Made by a program: the position numbers and the translations under genes. Under the pieces are notes generated by a model, which was not told the DNA's origin, did no database searches, and worked only from the letters and a program-made list of their open reading frames with translations. A stretch of DNA of 64,000 nucleotides from Ereboglobus sp. GTDB taxonomy: Bacteria; Verrucomicrobiota; Verrucomicrobiia; Opitutales; Opitutaceae. Positions 1 through 8,314 of this stretch are shown here, one piece after another; position 1 is the first letter of the stretch, and every line of letters starts with the position of its first letter. The stretch is from positions 1 to 64,000 of the forward strand of contig JARKRC010000062.1 of the NCBI GenBank assembly GCA_029974595.1, read 5' to 3'.

Positions 1-7
1 GGGCGCG

Positions 8-81
8 CCGTAGCGCAGACGTCCCGTCTGCCGCCGGCGACGCCGCCAAAAAACCGTGCAGACTGGAAGTCGGCGCTACGG
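8..81. repeat. Dispersed inverted repeat (GTAGCGCAGAC type)
   Basis: The left arm GTAGCGCAGACGTCC and the right arm GACTGGAAGTCGGCGCTAC are imperfect inverted copies. The same arms recur at 52229-52351 beside rnc. Bases 130-205 carry a second stock sequence (ctctgtcttctg followed by cctttgcgaccttcg) that resembles those near 17640 and 24140. No gene is visible in 1-212. Confidence 0.6.
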
Positions 82-212
82 CGCTGGCGCGTTATTGATA
101 AAGGTCTGACAAGGTGAAGAGCAAACAGTGACAAAAACGGCCGAAGTTTTTCTGATCTCTGTCTTCTGTCCTCTGACCTTTGCGACCTTCGCTCCTTTGC
201 TGTGAAGCTGCA

Positions 213-3155
213 TCATACTTTTTTTCGCAGGGTGCGCATGGTGAACGGGGCGGCGATCAGGGCGAAGGCGGGCAATGATGTCGCGCCTCCTCCTCCGCTG
301 CCGTTGTTATTGTTGCCGTTTCCGCCGCCGGTGGATTGGTCTTTGTAAGTGGCGGTGACGGTCGTGGCATTCGCCGGCATGGTGAAGGTTGTGGTCGCGG
401 CGTTCGCATTGGCGAACGTGCCGCCTGCGCTGGTCAGCCATTTGTCGAAAACTTTTCCGGTGGGAGCGGTGTTTGCGGTGAGCGTCACCGTCGCGCCCGC
501 GGCGTAGCTGCCTGAGCCGGAGCCGTTGGCGACCGTCAGGAGGTAGGTGGCCGGGGCTGGCGGCGTGTGGGTGAAGGCGCCGTCGGTTTCGTAGGGACCG
601 GCGTCATCGAAGCCGTAGAGGCGGAAGGCGCCGTTTGCGAAGTTGAGCGACCAAACGCTGTCGAGGAAAATGAGCGTGCCGGTGTTTCCCGTGGCCTCGT
701 ATTCGTAGGGAATGGAAATCGTGCCGTTTTCGTCGGTGGTGGTAAGCCGTCCGCCTTCGATGACGGTGTAGGCATGGGTTTCGGGCGGAGCGCCGGGCGC
801 GGCGTCGTGATCGGTGAAGGTGAACGCGAGCGTCGCGCCGACGGCGAGAGTCAGGGGCGCGGCTCCGGCGGGGGCGGTGGCGCGCTGGGTGACGATGACG
901 GTGCGCACGAGGCCGCTGCCGCTCACGACGGCGCTGGCGCTGCGCGGGGTTCCGGTGGTGTTCGCGCTGGCGGCGGAGACCGTGACGGTGCCGGTGATGC
1001 TGGCGGCGCCGTTTGAGGGCGAAAGCGCCAGCCATGTGGCGGAAGACGGATTAACTTGGGCCGTCCAAGGCACATTGCCCGAGGCGGTGAACGAGGCGGA
1101 GGCACCGGTGTTTTGCGCGAGGCTGAGGATGATCTTGCTGACGGACAACTCCGGCGGGGCGGGCTGAACGAGCAGCATCGTGGCATTGCTGTAGATCGTG
1201 CCCGTGCTGTTGGTGAGCCGCGCGCGGTATTGGGTGCCATTGCTGGCTTCGGTGAGGCCGGAGAGTGCGAGCGAGGCGGAGGTGGCGTTGGCAACATCAG
1301 ACCATGACGAGCCATTGTTGGTGCTCATTTGCCATTGTATGGCTGGCGCGGGATAGCCCGTAGTGCTGATACTGAGCGTTGTGCTGCTGCCAATAACATT
1401 GGTTGCAGGAGGCAGATTACCGCCGCTGGCAAAGCCCGGCAGGGTGTGCGTTGGGGTCACGGCAAGGGCGGCATCGATAGATGCTGTGCCGTCTGGTCCG
1501 GTGGCCGTTACGGAAAAGATGGAACCATTATCGGCAGTGGCAAGGGCCGGGGTGGTGTAGGTGGCATCAATCGCACCGGAAATGAGATTTCCATTTTTGC
1601 GCCATGTATAGGTGAGCGGAAGGCTGTCAGCCGAAATATTTGCCTTAAATGTTGCGGTTTGGCCTGCTTGCTTGGTTTGCGAACCATAGCCGGATACCCA
1701 GGTGAGAGGGACTCCTGTCAATGTTGTCGGTGTGCTGTAAATGGTTCCAACCTCGTTGCTGGCAATAACCCGATATTGTTTTCCATTATCACTATAGGTT
1801 AGGTTGGTAAAAGACAGCGTGGACGATGTGGCGCTGGCAATATTTATCCATGCCGTTCCCGTGTCGGCGATTGTTTGCCATTGATAGGCTAGCAATGGAC
1901 GGCCTGTGGCACTTACGCTGAGTGTTACACTGCCGCTAGCAGCGGCAGTGTAGGCTTGAAGGTCGCCATTGGGGAGGAAACTTGGTTCAATCGCCATAGT
2001 CACCAATACAGGTGTGTTATGGTTGCTTGTAGTGCCATCGCCCAATTGACCGCGGCTGTTATCGCCCATAGCCCAAAGTTTACCGTCGCTGGTTAGAAAT
2101 AAACTATGGGAATATCCGGCGGCCACCGCAATTACCTGCCCCGCGACTGCTATCTGGACGGGTATCGTGCGACTGCTCGTAGTTGTTCCGTCACCCAACT
2201 GGCCCTTATCGTTGCGCCCAACAGCCCAAAGCTTTCCGTCGCTGGTCACATAGAGGCTGTGCCGCTGTCCTGTGGCTATGGCGACGACATTGATTGAACC
2301 ATGCGCGGTTATTTGAACGGGTGTGTAGCGGTTGTCTGTGGTCCCATCACCCAACTGTCCATAATCATTATAGCCCATTGCCCAAAGTTTACCGTCGTCG
2401 GTTATGCATATGCTATGGTAAAAGTTAGTGGCCACGGCAATGACGGTTCCCGGCACTTGAACCTTCACAGGCCGAGTGCGATTGATTGTAGTGCCGTCTC
2501 CGAACTGACCATAATAGTTATAGCCCATAGCCCAAAGTTTACCGTCGCTGGTTAGAAATAAACTATGGGAAGCCCCGGCGGCCACGGCAATTACATCGCC
2601 CTCGACAGCGATCTGGACGGGGGTCTTGCGATTGGTCGAGCTTCCGTCGCCCAACTGGCCAAGATTATTATAGCCCATTGCCCAGAGCTTTCCGTCGCTG
2701 GTCACGTAGAGACTATGATCATTTCCTGTCGCTATGGCGACAACATTGCTTGAGCCATGCGCCGTTATTTGAACGGGTGTATTGCGGTTGTCTGTGGTCC
2801 CATCACCCAACTGACCATAATTATTAGAGCCCATAGCCCAAAGTTTACCATTGGAATTGAAATACAAGCTGTGGTTGCTACTAGTAGCCACATTAATCGA
2901 GCTTTCCGCATCGAGGGCGGTCACTTGCATAGGTGAGCGATAATTACCCGTGCCACTCATTCCGATTTGGCCATAATTATTACTTCCCATGCTCCAGAGT
3001 TTTCCATCATCCGTTATAAATAGACTATGATATCCTGCGGAGGCCACATGTGTGGCGACGATTGTGGTTTGAGCCTGAGCACAGGCGAGGCAAGTAAAAA
3101 AGGCAATGAGTGATAATGTTCGGATGAGGTGTGTTTTCATGATAAATAATTTCAT
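213..3155 (-). CDS. Secreted RCC1-repeat / Ig-like surface protein with C-terminal sorting-like tail
   Basis: This is a 980-residue exported protein. A signal peptide (basic residues, then LSLIAFFTCLACAQA) is followed by about seven RCC1-type repeats with the recurring core GKLWAMGxNxxGQLGDGT (residues about 40-390). After these come Ig-like modules (about 395-690), a BACON-like module (about 700-785), and a divergent InlB-type repeat (about 890-955). The tail is Gly/Asn-rich, then LPAFALIAAPF, then RTLRKKV, which resembles a membrane-sorting C-terminus. The start at 3155 overlaps the stop of the upstream gene as ATGA, implying translational coupling; ATG at 3140 is an alternative start that gives a more typical signal peptide. 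The RCC1 half is visibly AT-richer than the C-terminal third. RCC1 and Ig modules suggest adhesion or binding at the cell surface; the ligand is unknown. Confidence 0.85.
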   Translation of the reverse strand: MKLFIMKTHLIRTLSLIAFFTCLACAQAQTTIVATHVASAGYHSLFITDDGKLWSMGSNNYGQIGMSGTGNYRSPMQVTALDAESSINVATSSNHSLYFNSNGKLWAMGSNNYGQLGDGTTDNRNTPVQITAHGSSNVVAIATGNDHSLYVTSDGKLWAMGYNNLGQLGDGSSTNRKTPVQIAVEGDVIAVAAGASHSLFLTSDGKLWAMGYNYYGQFGDGTTINRTRPVKVQVPGTVIAVATNFYHSICITDDGKLWAMGYNDYGQLGDGTTDNRYTPVQITAHGSINVVAIATGQRHSLYVTSDGKLWAVGRNDKGQLGDGTTTSSRTIPVQIAVAGQVIAVAAGYSHSLFLTSDGKLWAMGDNSRGQLGDGTTSNHNTPVLVTMAIEPSFLPNGDLQAYTAAASGSVTLSVSATGRPLLAYQWQTIADTGTAWINIASATSSTLSFTNLTYSDNGKQYRVIASNEVGTIYSTPTTLTGVPLTWVSGYGSQTKQAGQTATFKANISADSLPLTYTWRKNGNLISGAIDATYTTPALATADNGSIFSVTATGPDGTASIDAALAVTPTHTLPGFASGGNLPPATNVIGSSTTLSISTTGYPAPAIQWQMSTNNGSSWSDVANATSASLALSGLTEASNGTQYRARLTNSTGTIYSNATMLLVQPAPPELSVSKIILSLAQNTGASASFTASGNVPWTAQVNPSSATWLALSPSNGAASITGTVTVSAASANTTGTPRSASAVVSGSGLVRTVIVTQRATAPAGAAPLTLAVGATLAFTFTDHDAAPGAPPETHAYTVIEGGRLTTTDENGTISIPYEYEATGNTGTLIFLDSVWSLNFANGAFRLYGFDDAGPYETDGAFTHTPPAPATYLLTVANGSGSGSYAAGATVTLTANTAPTGKVFDKWLTSAGGTFANANAATTTFTMPANATTVTATYKDQSTGGGNGNNNNGSGGGGATSLPAFALIAAPFTMRTLRKKV

Positions 3156-3880
3156 TTTTTAATTTTAATGATTAATATTATAATTATTAAAAAAATAGCG
3201 CTTACAATGGCTACCGGTAATGCGCACGGGAAAGGTGTGTCCACCAATGATCCGCATAAGAAAGAAGCGCTGATGGTTATAAGCGCAGCGACAATAGGAC
3301 CGATCAACGTGAACCAGACCAAGCGTTTGGTTGCGACGGCTGTTTCTTTTGTTATAATTGAATCTTCTGATTGAAAGTCATTTCGGACGTAGTCGATTAG
3401 TGACTCAGATATGTAATCTATTGATTGATACAAGATTTCTATGAATTTTTGTTTCATGTCACTTTGAAGATGGTCGAGAATCTCCAAGGGTGGGCATCCT
3501 GTTGGCTTAAAAGAACCGACCCATGGCTCGATGTTTTTTCCAGCGTTGTCGATAGGACTTGAAACAATCAATCCTTCGCCTGTCAGATCCTTGATTAAAT
3601 TCGAAATGGAAATAATTATATAAGTGCTGAAGGACGTTATTGTTTTTATTTCGGAATTATTTTCCTTGGTGCAGCGCTCATTTGGGATGCATACGGCCAG
3701 TTTTTCGCTCAACTCATCCTTGATGACGATGGCCCATTTTCCTGTGTTGTTTAGCGATGGAAATCTGGAGGAAAATTCCATCGGATTAAAAAGGTCTCTT
3801 ATTGAAACCGTTCTCTTTTCATTATAAATGGAAATCAAGCCTCTTATGATTTCCTTCTCGAAGGCGGAGTATTTTCTCAT
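3152..3880 (-). CDS. Hypothetical protein with two C-terminal membrane helices
   Basis: The product has 242 residues and I do not recognise a family. The first 180 residues look soluble and contain three Cys. Two hydrophobic segments follow: WFTLIGPIVAALITISASFL (about 189-208) and ALPVAIVSAIFLIIIILII (about 220-238), then a short Lys-rich tail. The stop codon overlaps the start of the RCC1-repeat gene (ATGA), so the two are very likely one transcription and translation unit. A structured leader lies about 150 bases upstream, with a short reading frame between. The gene is AT-rich compared with the chromosome around it, which suggests acquisition by transfer. A role in handling or anchoring the RCC1 protein is only a guess from coupling. 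Confidence 0.7.
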   Translation of the reverse strand: MRKYSAFEKEIIRGLISIYNEKRTVSIRDLFNPMEFSSRFPSLNNTGKWAIVIKDELSEKLAVCIPNERCTKENNSEIKTITSFSTYIIISISNLIKDLTGEGLIVSSPIDNAGKNIEPWVGSFKPTGCPPLEILDHLQSDMKQKFIEILYQSIDYISESLIDYVRNDFQSEDSIITKETAVATKRLVWFTLIGPIVAALITISASFLCGSLVDTPFPCALPVAIVSAIFLIIIILIIKIKK

Positions 3881-3890
3881 AAGTGAAATC

Positions 3891-4028
3891 CTATTTCCAA
3901 GTTTTCATGTTGCTGGAAACGGAACGCTCACGCTTAGAGAAACGTCCGGCTATTTGTGGGGTTTTAGGGACGTCCAGAAAGACGCTCCCGGCGCAGCTTA
4001 CGCTGGCGCATGTTGCGATGATTTTCAT
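3891..4028 (-). CDS. Short 45-residue ORF directly after leader copy A
   Basis: The ATG at 4028 immediately follows the last stem of leader copy A, exactly where copy B has the start of a surface-protein gene. The frame encodes 45 residues beginning MKIIATCASVSCAGSVFLD and ends 10 bases before the next gene at 3880. It has no convincing signal peptide and no Shine-Dalgarno sequence. It may be a leader peptide or the remnant of a lost surface-protein gene. Its existence as a protein is uncertain. Confidence 0.3.
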   Translation of the reverse strand: MKIIATCASVSCAGSVFLDVPKTPQIAGRFSKRERSVSSNMKTWK

Positions 4029-4279
4029 AACGGCAAAGGTTATTGTAGGTTGGCTCGCATGTGCCTTTGCCGTTGTCAGCGGAAGTCCTTTGAAGACTCT
4101 TGATGCCCGAATACAAAAGAGGGACGTATTTACTTGCGTCCACAAACAGGCACCTGGAAGAGCCCTCAAAGAGACACGTTCAATACGCCCCAATCGGGGC
4201 GCACGTCAGCGAAGCTCTTTGAGTCACGAAATTTTCCAGGTTTCGTTTGTGACAGCAGCCGAAGCTATGCGAAATGAGT
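4029..4279 (-). ncRNA. Candidate structured 5' leader RNA, copy A
   Basis: This sequence aligns over its whole length with 48209-48467 on the other strand, with long conserved blocks such as GATTGGGGCGTATTGAA and AGGTGCCTGTTT. On the minus strand it can form these stems: GCGCCCC/GGGGCGT (4185-4202); GGTGCCTG with CGGGCATC (4147-4154 with 4102-4109), enclosing GGACGCA/TACGTCC with an AGTAAA loop (4122-4141); and an 11-bp stem AACGGCAAAGG/CCTTTGCCGTT (4064-4074 with 4029-4039) that ends exactly at the ATG. Several pairs differ from copy B but stay paired. There is no Shine-Dalgarno between the last stem and the ATG. It matches no riboswitch class I recognise. A regulatory role is inferred. Confidence 0.6.
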
Positions 4280-4283
4280 TGGT

Positions 4284-4309
4284 ATTATATGCTTAGAGGT
4301 CGGTGATGA
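4284..4309 (-). promoter_or_regulatory. Putative promoter of leader copy A
   Basis: On the minus strand a perfect TATAAT (4284-4289) lies 4-5 bases before the conserved part of the leader. The octamer TCATCACC (4302-4309) sits 12 bases further upstream. Copy B has the same octamer at the same distance from TAAATC, so the promoter layout is shared. The start of conservation fits a transcription start. Confidence 0.45.
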
Positions 4310-4406
4310 ACGGGTTGATGTGCGGGTGAGAAAACAGCGGGCAATTACTTGTATTTTGCGGGTTTTGGCAAGTCCGCTTTCAAGCAATCGCCGGGAATAC
4401 GGCGGT

Positions 4407-5474
4407 TTACCAGTGGGCGTAGTCGCCTTTTTCGAGGGAGAGGGCGAAGGCGGTCATGAGTTTTACGCAGCGTTCGACGTCCTCGATGTCCACGACTTCG
4501 CTGGGGGTGTGCATGTAGCGGAGGGGGACGGAGATGAGGCCGGTGGCGACGCCGCCGCGGCCCATTTGCACGGCGCGGGCGTCGGTGCCCGTCGGGCGCG
4601 GGTCGGCTTCGAACTGGCAGGGGATTTCGAGCTTTTTTGCGCATGTGACGAGGCGCTCATGGACTTTCGGGTTGATGTTCGCGCCGCGGCAGATGATGGG
4701 GCCGCTGCCGAGCTTGGTCTCGCCATATTTGCGGTTGTCGCAATCGGGGTGGTCGGTGGCGTGGCCGACGTCGATGGCGATGGCGATATGCGGGTTGACG
4801 GCGTAGGCGGCGGTGGTCGCGCCGCGCACGCCGATTTCCTCCTGCGAGGTGGCGACGGAGACGACCTTGGCGGCGAGTTTTTTCTTTTGTTTCGCGAGGC
4901 GGCGGATGACTTCGCCAACGGCGTAGGCGCCGACTTTGTTGTCGAAGGCGCGGGCGGCGCCGATGCTTCCGTTGAAGAGCTCGAACTCGTGGTCGTAGGT
5001 GGCGCAATCGCCGATGGCGACGCGTTCGAGGGCTTCCTTTTTCGAGCGCGCGCCGATGTCGATCCAGATTTCGTGAATCTCGGGGACTTTTTTGCGGTCG
5101 GCTTCGTCCATGAGGTGGATGGCGCGCTTGCCGGTGACGCCTTTCACGGGGCCGCTGGCGGTGTTGATGATGACGCGGCGGCCGGAGATGACGGTGCGGT
5201 CGTGGCCGCCGATGGTGTCGAAGTAGATAAAGCCGTCCTTGTTGATGTAGGTGATGATGAGGCCGAGTTCGTCCATGTGGCCGGCGAGCATGAGGACGGG
5301 GTCGCCGGAGGGGTTGAGGGTGGCGATTCGGTTGCCGAGGGCGTCTTTTTCGTAGAGGTCGGCGGCGGGTTTTACGTAGGTGTCGAAGACTTTCTGGGCT
5401 TCGAACTCGTAGCCGGACGGGGAGCGGGCGTGGAGCAGATCGGTGAGAAATTCGGGCGCGGTGTATTTTGGCAT
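4407..5474 (-). CDS. M42 family metallopeptidase (glutamyl aminopeptidase / FrvX type)
   Basis: The 355-residue cytoplasmic enzyme should remove N-terminal residues from peptides using two metal ions; M42 enzymes usually form large tetrahedral oligomers. Metal-site motifs of the family are present: AGHMDELGLII near the N-terminus, AFDNKVGAYA, the catalytic pair in SQEEIGVRGA, and IDVGHATDHPD. The end ARAVQMGRGGVATGLISVPLRYMHTP is also typical. The start at 5474 (MPKYTAPEF) was chosen because upstream in-frame sequence is made of intergenic repeats. The gene appears to stand alone, divergent from the helicase gene at 5706. The exact substrate cannot be read from sequence. Confidence 0.9.
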   Translation of the reverse strand: MPKYTAPEFLTDLLHARSPSGYEFEAQKVFDTYVKPAADLYEKDALGNRIATLNPSGDPVLMLAGHMDELGLIITYINKDGFIYFDTIGGHDRTVISGRRVIINTASGPVKGVTGKRAIHLMDEADRKKVPEIHEIWIDIGARSKKEALERVAIGDCATYDHEFELFNGSIGAARAFDNKVGAYAVGEVIRRLAKQKKKLAAKVVSVATSQEEIGVRGATTAAYAVNPHIAIAIDVGHATDHPDCDNRKYGETKLGSGPIICRGANINPKVHERLVTCAKKLEIPCQFEADPRPTGTDARAVQMGRGGVATGLISVPLRYMHTPSEVVDIEDVERCVKLMTAFALSLEKGDYAHW

Positions 5475-5504
5475 GATGGACGGGAGGATGCGGGATGGGC
5501 GGGG

Positions 5505-5655
5505 TTTCGGCAAATCCCAAATCCCAATGTCCAAATTCCAAAAGGAGACAGGCAAGGCAGGGTTTGGACAGGATGAACAGGATGGACAGGATGCAAACCG
5601 GCGCTGCGCGTCAAAGGCCGGAGTCTTTATCCTGTACATCCTGTTAATCCTGTCT
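5505..5655. repeat. Dispersed repeats: AAATCCCAA tract and CAGGATG inverted repeat
   Basis: Bases 5511-5542 hold repeats of the form CAAATCCCAAATCCCAATG, the same family found inside ispG at 11310-11401. Bases 5568-5592 carry GACAGGATGAACAGGATGGA and 5630-5655 the inverted counterpart CATCCTGTTAATCCTGTC, so the segment can form a long hairpin. It fills the divergent gap between the M42 peptidase and the helicase. Confidence 0.7.
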
Positions 5656-5705
5656 TCAAAATCTGTGGCTCGCCTTGGGGCGGGATAAATGCATTGTTTC
5701 GGTGA

Positions 5706-7433
5706 ATGAGTAATCTCCGTTTTTCCGAGCTCGGCTTGTCCGACGAAATATTGAAGGCCGTTGACAAGATGGGTTTCGAGGAGGCATCGCCCATCCAGAC
5801 GGCGGCGATTCCGCCGATCATGGCAGGGGAGGATATTGTCGGGTTGTCATCGACCGGGTCGGGAAAGACGGCGGCGTTTGCGATTCCGATGGTCGAAAAG
5901 ATCGATCCGAAACTGCGCAAGGTGCAGATCCTCGTGTTGTGCCCGACGCGGGAGCTGGCGGTGCAGGTGGCCGAGGAGGTGGCGAAAATTTCGCTCTACA
6001 AACGCGGGGTGCACGCGGTGCCGATTTTCGGCGGGCAATCGTACGACAGGCAGTTTCGCGCGCTGGAATCGGGGGTGCAGATCGTGATCGGCACGCCGGG
6101 GCGCGTGATCGACCACATGGAGCGCGGCACGCTGCGGCTCGACGAGCTCAAGATGCTCGTGCTCGACGAGGCGGACCGGATGCTCGACATGGGTTTCCGC
6201 GAGGATATCGAGCGCGTGTTGTCGCAAGTGCCGGCGGAGCACCAGACGCTGTTTTTCTCGGCGACGATGCCGCGGCAGATCGAGGAGCTGATTCGCAAAT
6301 ACAGCCGCAATCCGCGGCGCATCGTGATCGAGGCGGTGGCGCAAAACGCGCCGCAGGTGGAGCAGGTTTATTTCGAGGTGGAGCGCCGCTCGAAGATCGA
6401 GGTGCTCACGCGCATCATCGACATAAATGATTTCCGCTACGGCATTGTTTTTTGCAGCACGAAGGTGATGGTCGATGAGCTCGAGGAGCATTTGCACGCG
6501 CGCGGTTATTCGACGGAGCGGCTGCACGGCGACATCTCGCAGGCGCAGCGGACGAAGGTGATGGAGAAATTCCGGCGGCGCGGTTTTGAGTTTTTGATCG
6601 CGACGGACGTGGCGGCGCGCGGGCTCGACGTGGACGACCTGGAGGTCGTTTTCAATTTCGACCTGCCGAACGACGCCGAGGACTACACGCACCGGATCGG
6701 GCGCACGGGGCGCGCGGGCAAATCGGGCAAGGCGTTCACGTTTGTGTCGGGGCGCGAGCTTTACTCGCTGCAAAACATGATCCGCTACGGAAAGCTGAAA
6801 ATCCGCCGCGAAAAAATCCCGTCGCTCGATCTCGTGGAGGAGGCGCGCGAGAACCAGTTTTTCGAGAAGCTGCGCGCCACGCTCGACGCGGGCGAGTATC
6901 GCAAGCAGGAGCGGTTGATCGACCGCTTGCTGGAGCAGGGTTACGCGAGCACGGAGATCATCGCGGCGGTGATTCATTTGATGTTCGGGGGCGAGGCGGG
7001 AGGGGATGGGGATAGGACGGATAAGATGGAGAAGGCCGATAGGGTGGAGAAGGCGGGCAGGGCGGAGTCGTGGGAAGGGGCGGCGTGCGGCGGGAAGCCG
7101 GAGTATCGGGAGAAGGCGGCGAGGCCCGCCAAGGCGAAGCAGAAATACGAGCGTCCGGCGCGCGCGGGGCGCGAGGCGGGGTTTGTGCCGTTGTTTTTCA
7201 GCGTGGGGAGAAAGCAGCTCGTGACGCCGGCGGATATTGTCGGCAAGATCGCGGGTGTCACGCGATTGCCGGCGGATGTCGTGGGCGCGATCGACATTCA
7301 CCAGCGGCACACGTTTGCCGATGTGCGCGAGGAGCATGCGGCGCTGATCATCAAAAAGGTGAACGGCATCCGGATGCGCGGCGAGGCGGTGCGCGTGGCG
7401 CTGGCTGATCCGGAACAGGTGGCGGGGGAGTAG
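5706..7433 (+). CDS. DEAD-box ATP-dependent RNA helicase with DbpA-type RNA-binding domain
   Basis: The 575-residue helicase should unwind RNA duplexes, most likely in ribosome assembly or RNA decay. The motifs appear in order: Q motif (F at residue 6 to SPIQ), Walker A STGSGKTAAF, PTRELA, the DEAD box LDEADRMLD, SAT in FFSATMP, ATDVAARGLDV, and HRIGRTGRAG. A charged linker (about 435-490) leads to a C-terminal RRM-like DbpA domain, from VPLFFSVGRKQLV to the end. The linker contains a tandem KMEKADRVEKAGRAES stretch that looks repeat-derived. A strong hairpin terminator follows. The family is DeaD/CsdA/DbpA-like, but the exact orthologue is not settled. Confidence 0.93.
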   Translation: MSNLRFSELGLSDEILKAVDKMGFEEASPIQTAAIPPIMAGEDIVGLSSTGSGKTAAFAIPMVEKIDPKLRKVQILVLCPTRELAVQVAEEVAKISLYKRGVHAVPIFGGQSYDRQFRALESGVQIVIGTPGRVIDHMERGTLRLDELKMLVLDEADRMLDMGFREDIERVLSQVPAEHQTLFFSATMPRQIEELIRKYSRNPRRIVIEAVAQNAPQVEQVYFEVERRSKIEVLTRIIDINDFRYGIVFCSTKVMVDELEEHLHARGYSTERLHGDISQAQRTKVMEKFRRRGFEFLIATDVAARGLDVDDLEVVFNFDLPNDAEDYTHRIGRTGRAGKSGKAFTFVSGRELYSLQNMIRYGKLKIRREKIPSLDLVEEARENQFFEKLRATLDAGEYRKQERLIDRLLEQGYASTEIIAAVIHLMFGGEAGGDGDRTDKMEKADRVEKAGRAESWEGAACGGKPEYREKAARPAKAKQKYERPARAGREAGFVPLFFSVGRKQLVTPADIVGKIAGVTRLPADVVGAIDIHQRHTFADVREEHAALIIKKVNGIRMRGEAVRVALADPEQVAGE

Positions 7434-7456
7434 GGTGATGGCGCGTAGGGTGGCGT

Positions 7457-7491
7457 AAAAACAAGCGACGGGTTTCGTCGCTTGTTTTTTT
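7457..7491. terminator. Bidirectional rho-independent terminator
   Basis: The stem AACAAGCGACG / CGTCGCTTGTT with a short loop is followed by a run of T and preceded by a run of A. It lies between the convergent helicase gene and the gene ending at 7554, and could serve both strands. Confidence 0.85.
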
Positions 7492-7553
7492 GGGGCGAGG
7501 CTTTGCCTCGTCGGGCGGCGGGGACGCCGCGCCTCCTTGTCGCACGCGTGGTT

Positions 7554-8159
7554 TTAGAAACCGCGTTTTTGCAGGGCGGCGCTGAGTTCCTGCATGAAGG
7601 CCTGCGCGTCGGCTTGGCTCGGGCGGTAGCCGGGCTGGCTGATTTGCGTGAAACCGGGGCGTCCGTAATTGTCCACGAACCATTTTCCCGTCACGCCGTC
7701 GGTAAAGACCACGCTGCCGCTTGCGACCGCGTTGGGAATCACGGTGACGTTGTCGAGTTCGATGCGGACGTTGGCGCCGGTGGTTTCGGGCGGTTGCGGC
7801 GGGACGGCTTCGTCCTCGACAAAATCCTCCTCGTCGCCGGCGGCGTTGTCGTAAGGAGAGTCGCGGTGTTGCGCGATGTGGCCGGGAGGAAGGCTTTCGT
7901 TGTCGAGGTTGTCTTCGAGCGGGCCGCCGCGGGCTGCGTCCGCGGCGGACGGCGCGGCGGGCATTTTGGAGAGATCGGCTTGCGGGGCGGGGGCGGGGTC
8001 CTTGAGGGTGAGATCGAGGTCGTCCACGAGAAAGCGGACATCCATGTAGGTGAGGGTGAGGTCGAATTGCCCGGCGAGTTTTTTCTGGATCTCGGAGAGG
8101 TTGTCGCCAGCGGCGACCCAGGTGGCAACGGCGGTTTTTTGTTCGGGCGTGAGTGTCAT
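7554..8159 (-). CDS. Conserved-looking hypothetical protein beside dnaA
   Basis: The product has 201 residues and no family that I recognise. Residues 1-50 (EQKTAVATWVAAGDNLSEIQ) are predicted helical and resemble a small helix-turn-helix or coiled segment. The middle is acidic and Pro/Ala-rich, and the C-terminal half (about 120-195) has regular beta-like spacing ending in MQELSAALQKRGF. ATG 8159 (MTLTPEQ) was chosen because the longer frame runs into repeat sequence. It is downstream of dnaA on the same strand, separated by a repeat, so co-transcription is possible but not shown. Confidence 0.7.
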   Translation of the reverse strand: MTLTPEQKTAVATWVAAGDNLSEIQKKLAGQFDLTLTYMDVRFLVDDLDLTLKDPAPAPQADLSKMPAAPSAADAARGGPLEDNLDNESLPPGHIAQHRDSPYDNAAGDEEDFVEDEAVPPQPPETTGANVRIELDNVTVIPNAVASGSVVFTDGVTGKWFVDNYGRPGFTQISQPGYRPSQADAQAFMQELSAALQKRGF

Positions 8160-8179
8160 GTGTGCGTCCTTCGGACTAA

Positions 8180-8306
8180 TGTGGAATGCAGAATGAAGAA
8201 TGGTGATTGGCAAATGGCACGGTCAACAATCGTCGTGGAGGCGTTTTTGCGGAATGCCGGATTGTTCGTTTCTGCATTCTACATTCCGCATTCTTCATTA
8301 GCCGCG
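8180..8306. repeat. Dispersed GAATGC-type inverted repeat between dnaA and the downstream gene
   Basis: The segment starts with GTGGAATGCAGAATGAAGAA and ends with the inverted counterpart TTCTGCATTCTACATTCCGC. It is the intergenic form of the GAATGCGG repeat family found in-frame in glnS and ispG. Confidence 0.65.
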
Positions 8307-8314
8307 AAGCGGCG

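Noticed and set aside
4029-4279. Leader read as a cobalamin or cyclic-di-GMP riboswitch, or as an integron attC site
   Set aside because: The AGGTGCC block recalls the cobalamin class, but its core GCCACTG box is absent; GEMM core motifs are absent; the GTTRRRY core needed for attC is missing.
3883-4296. A 137-residue plus-strand frame
   Set aside because: It lies antisense to leader copy A, whose minus-strand conservation and stems explain the sequence better.
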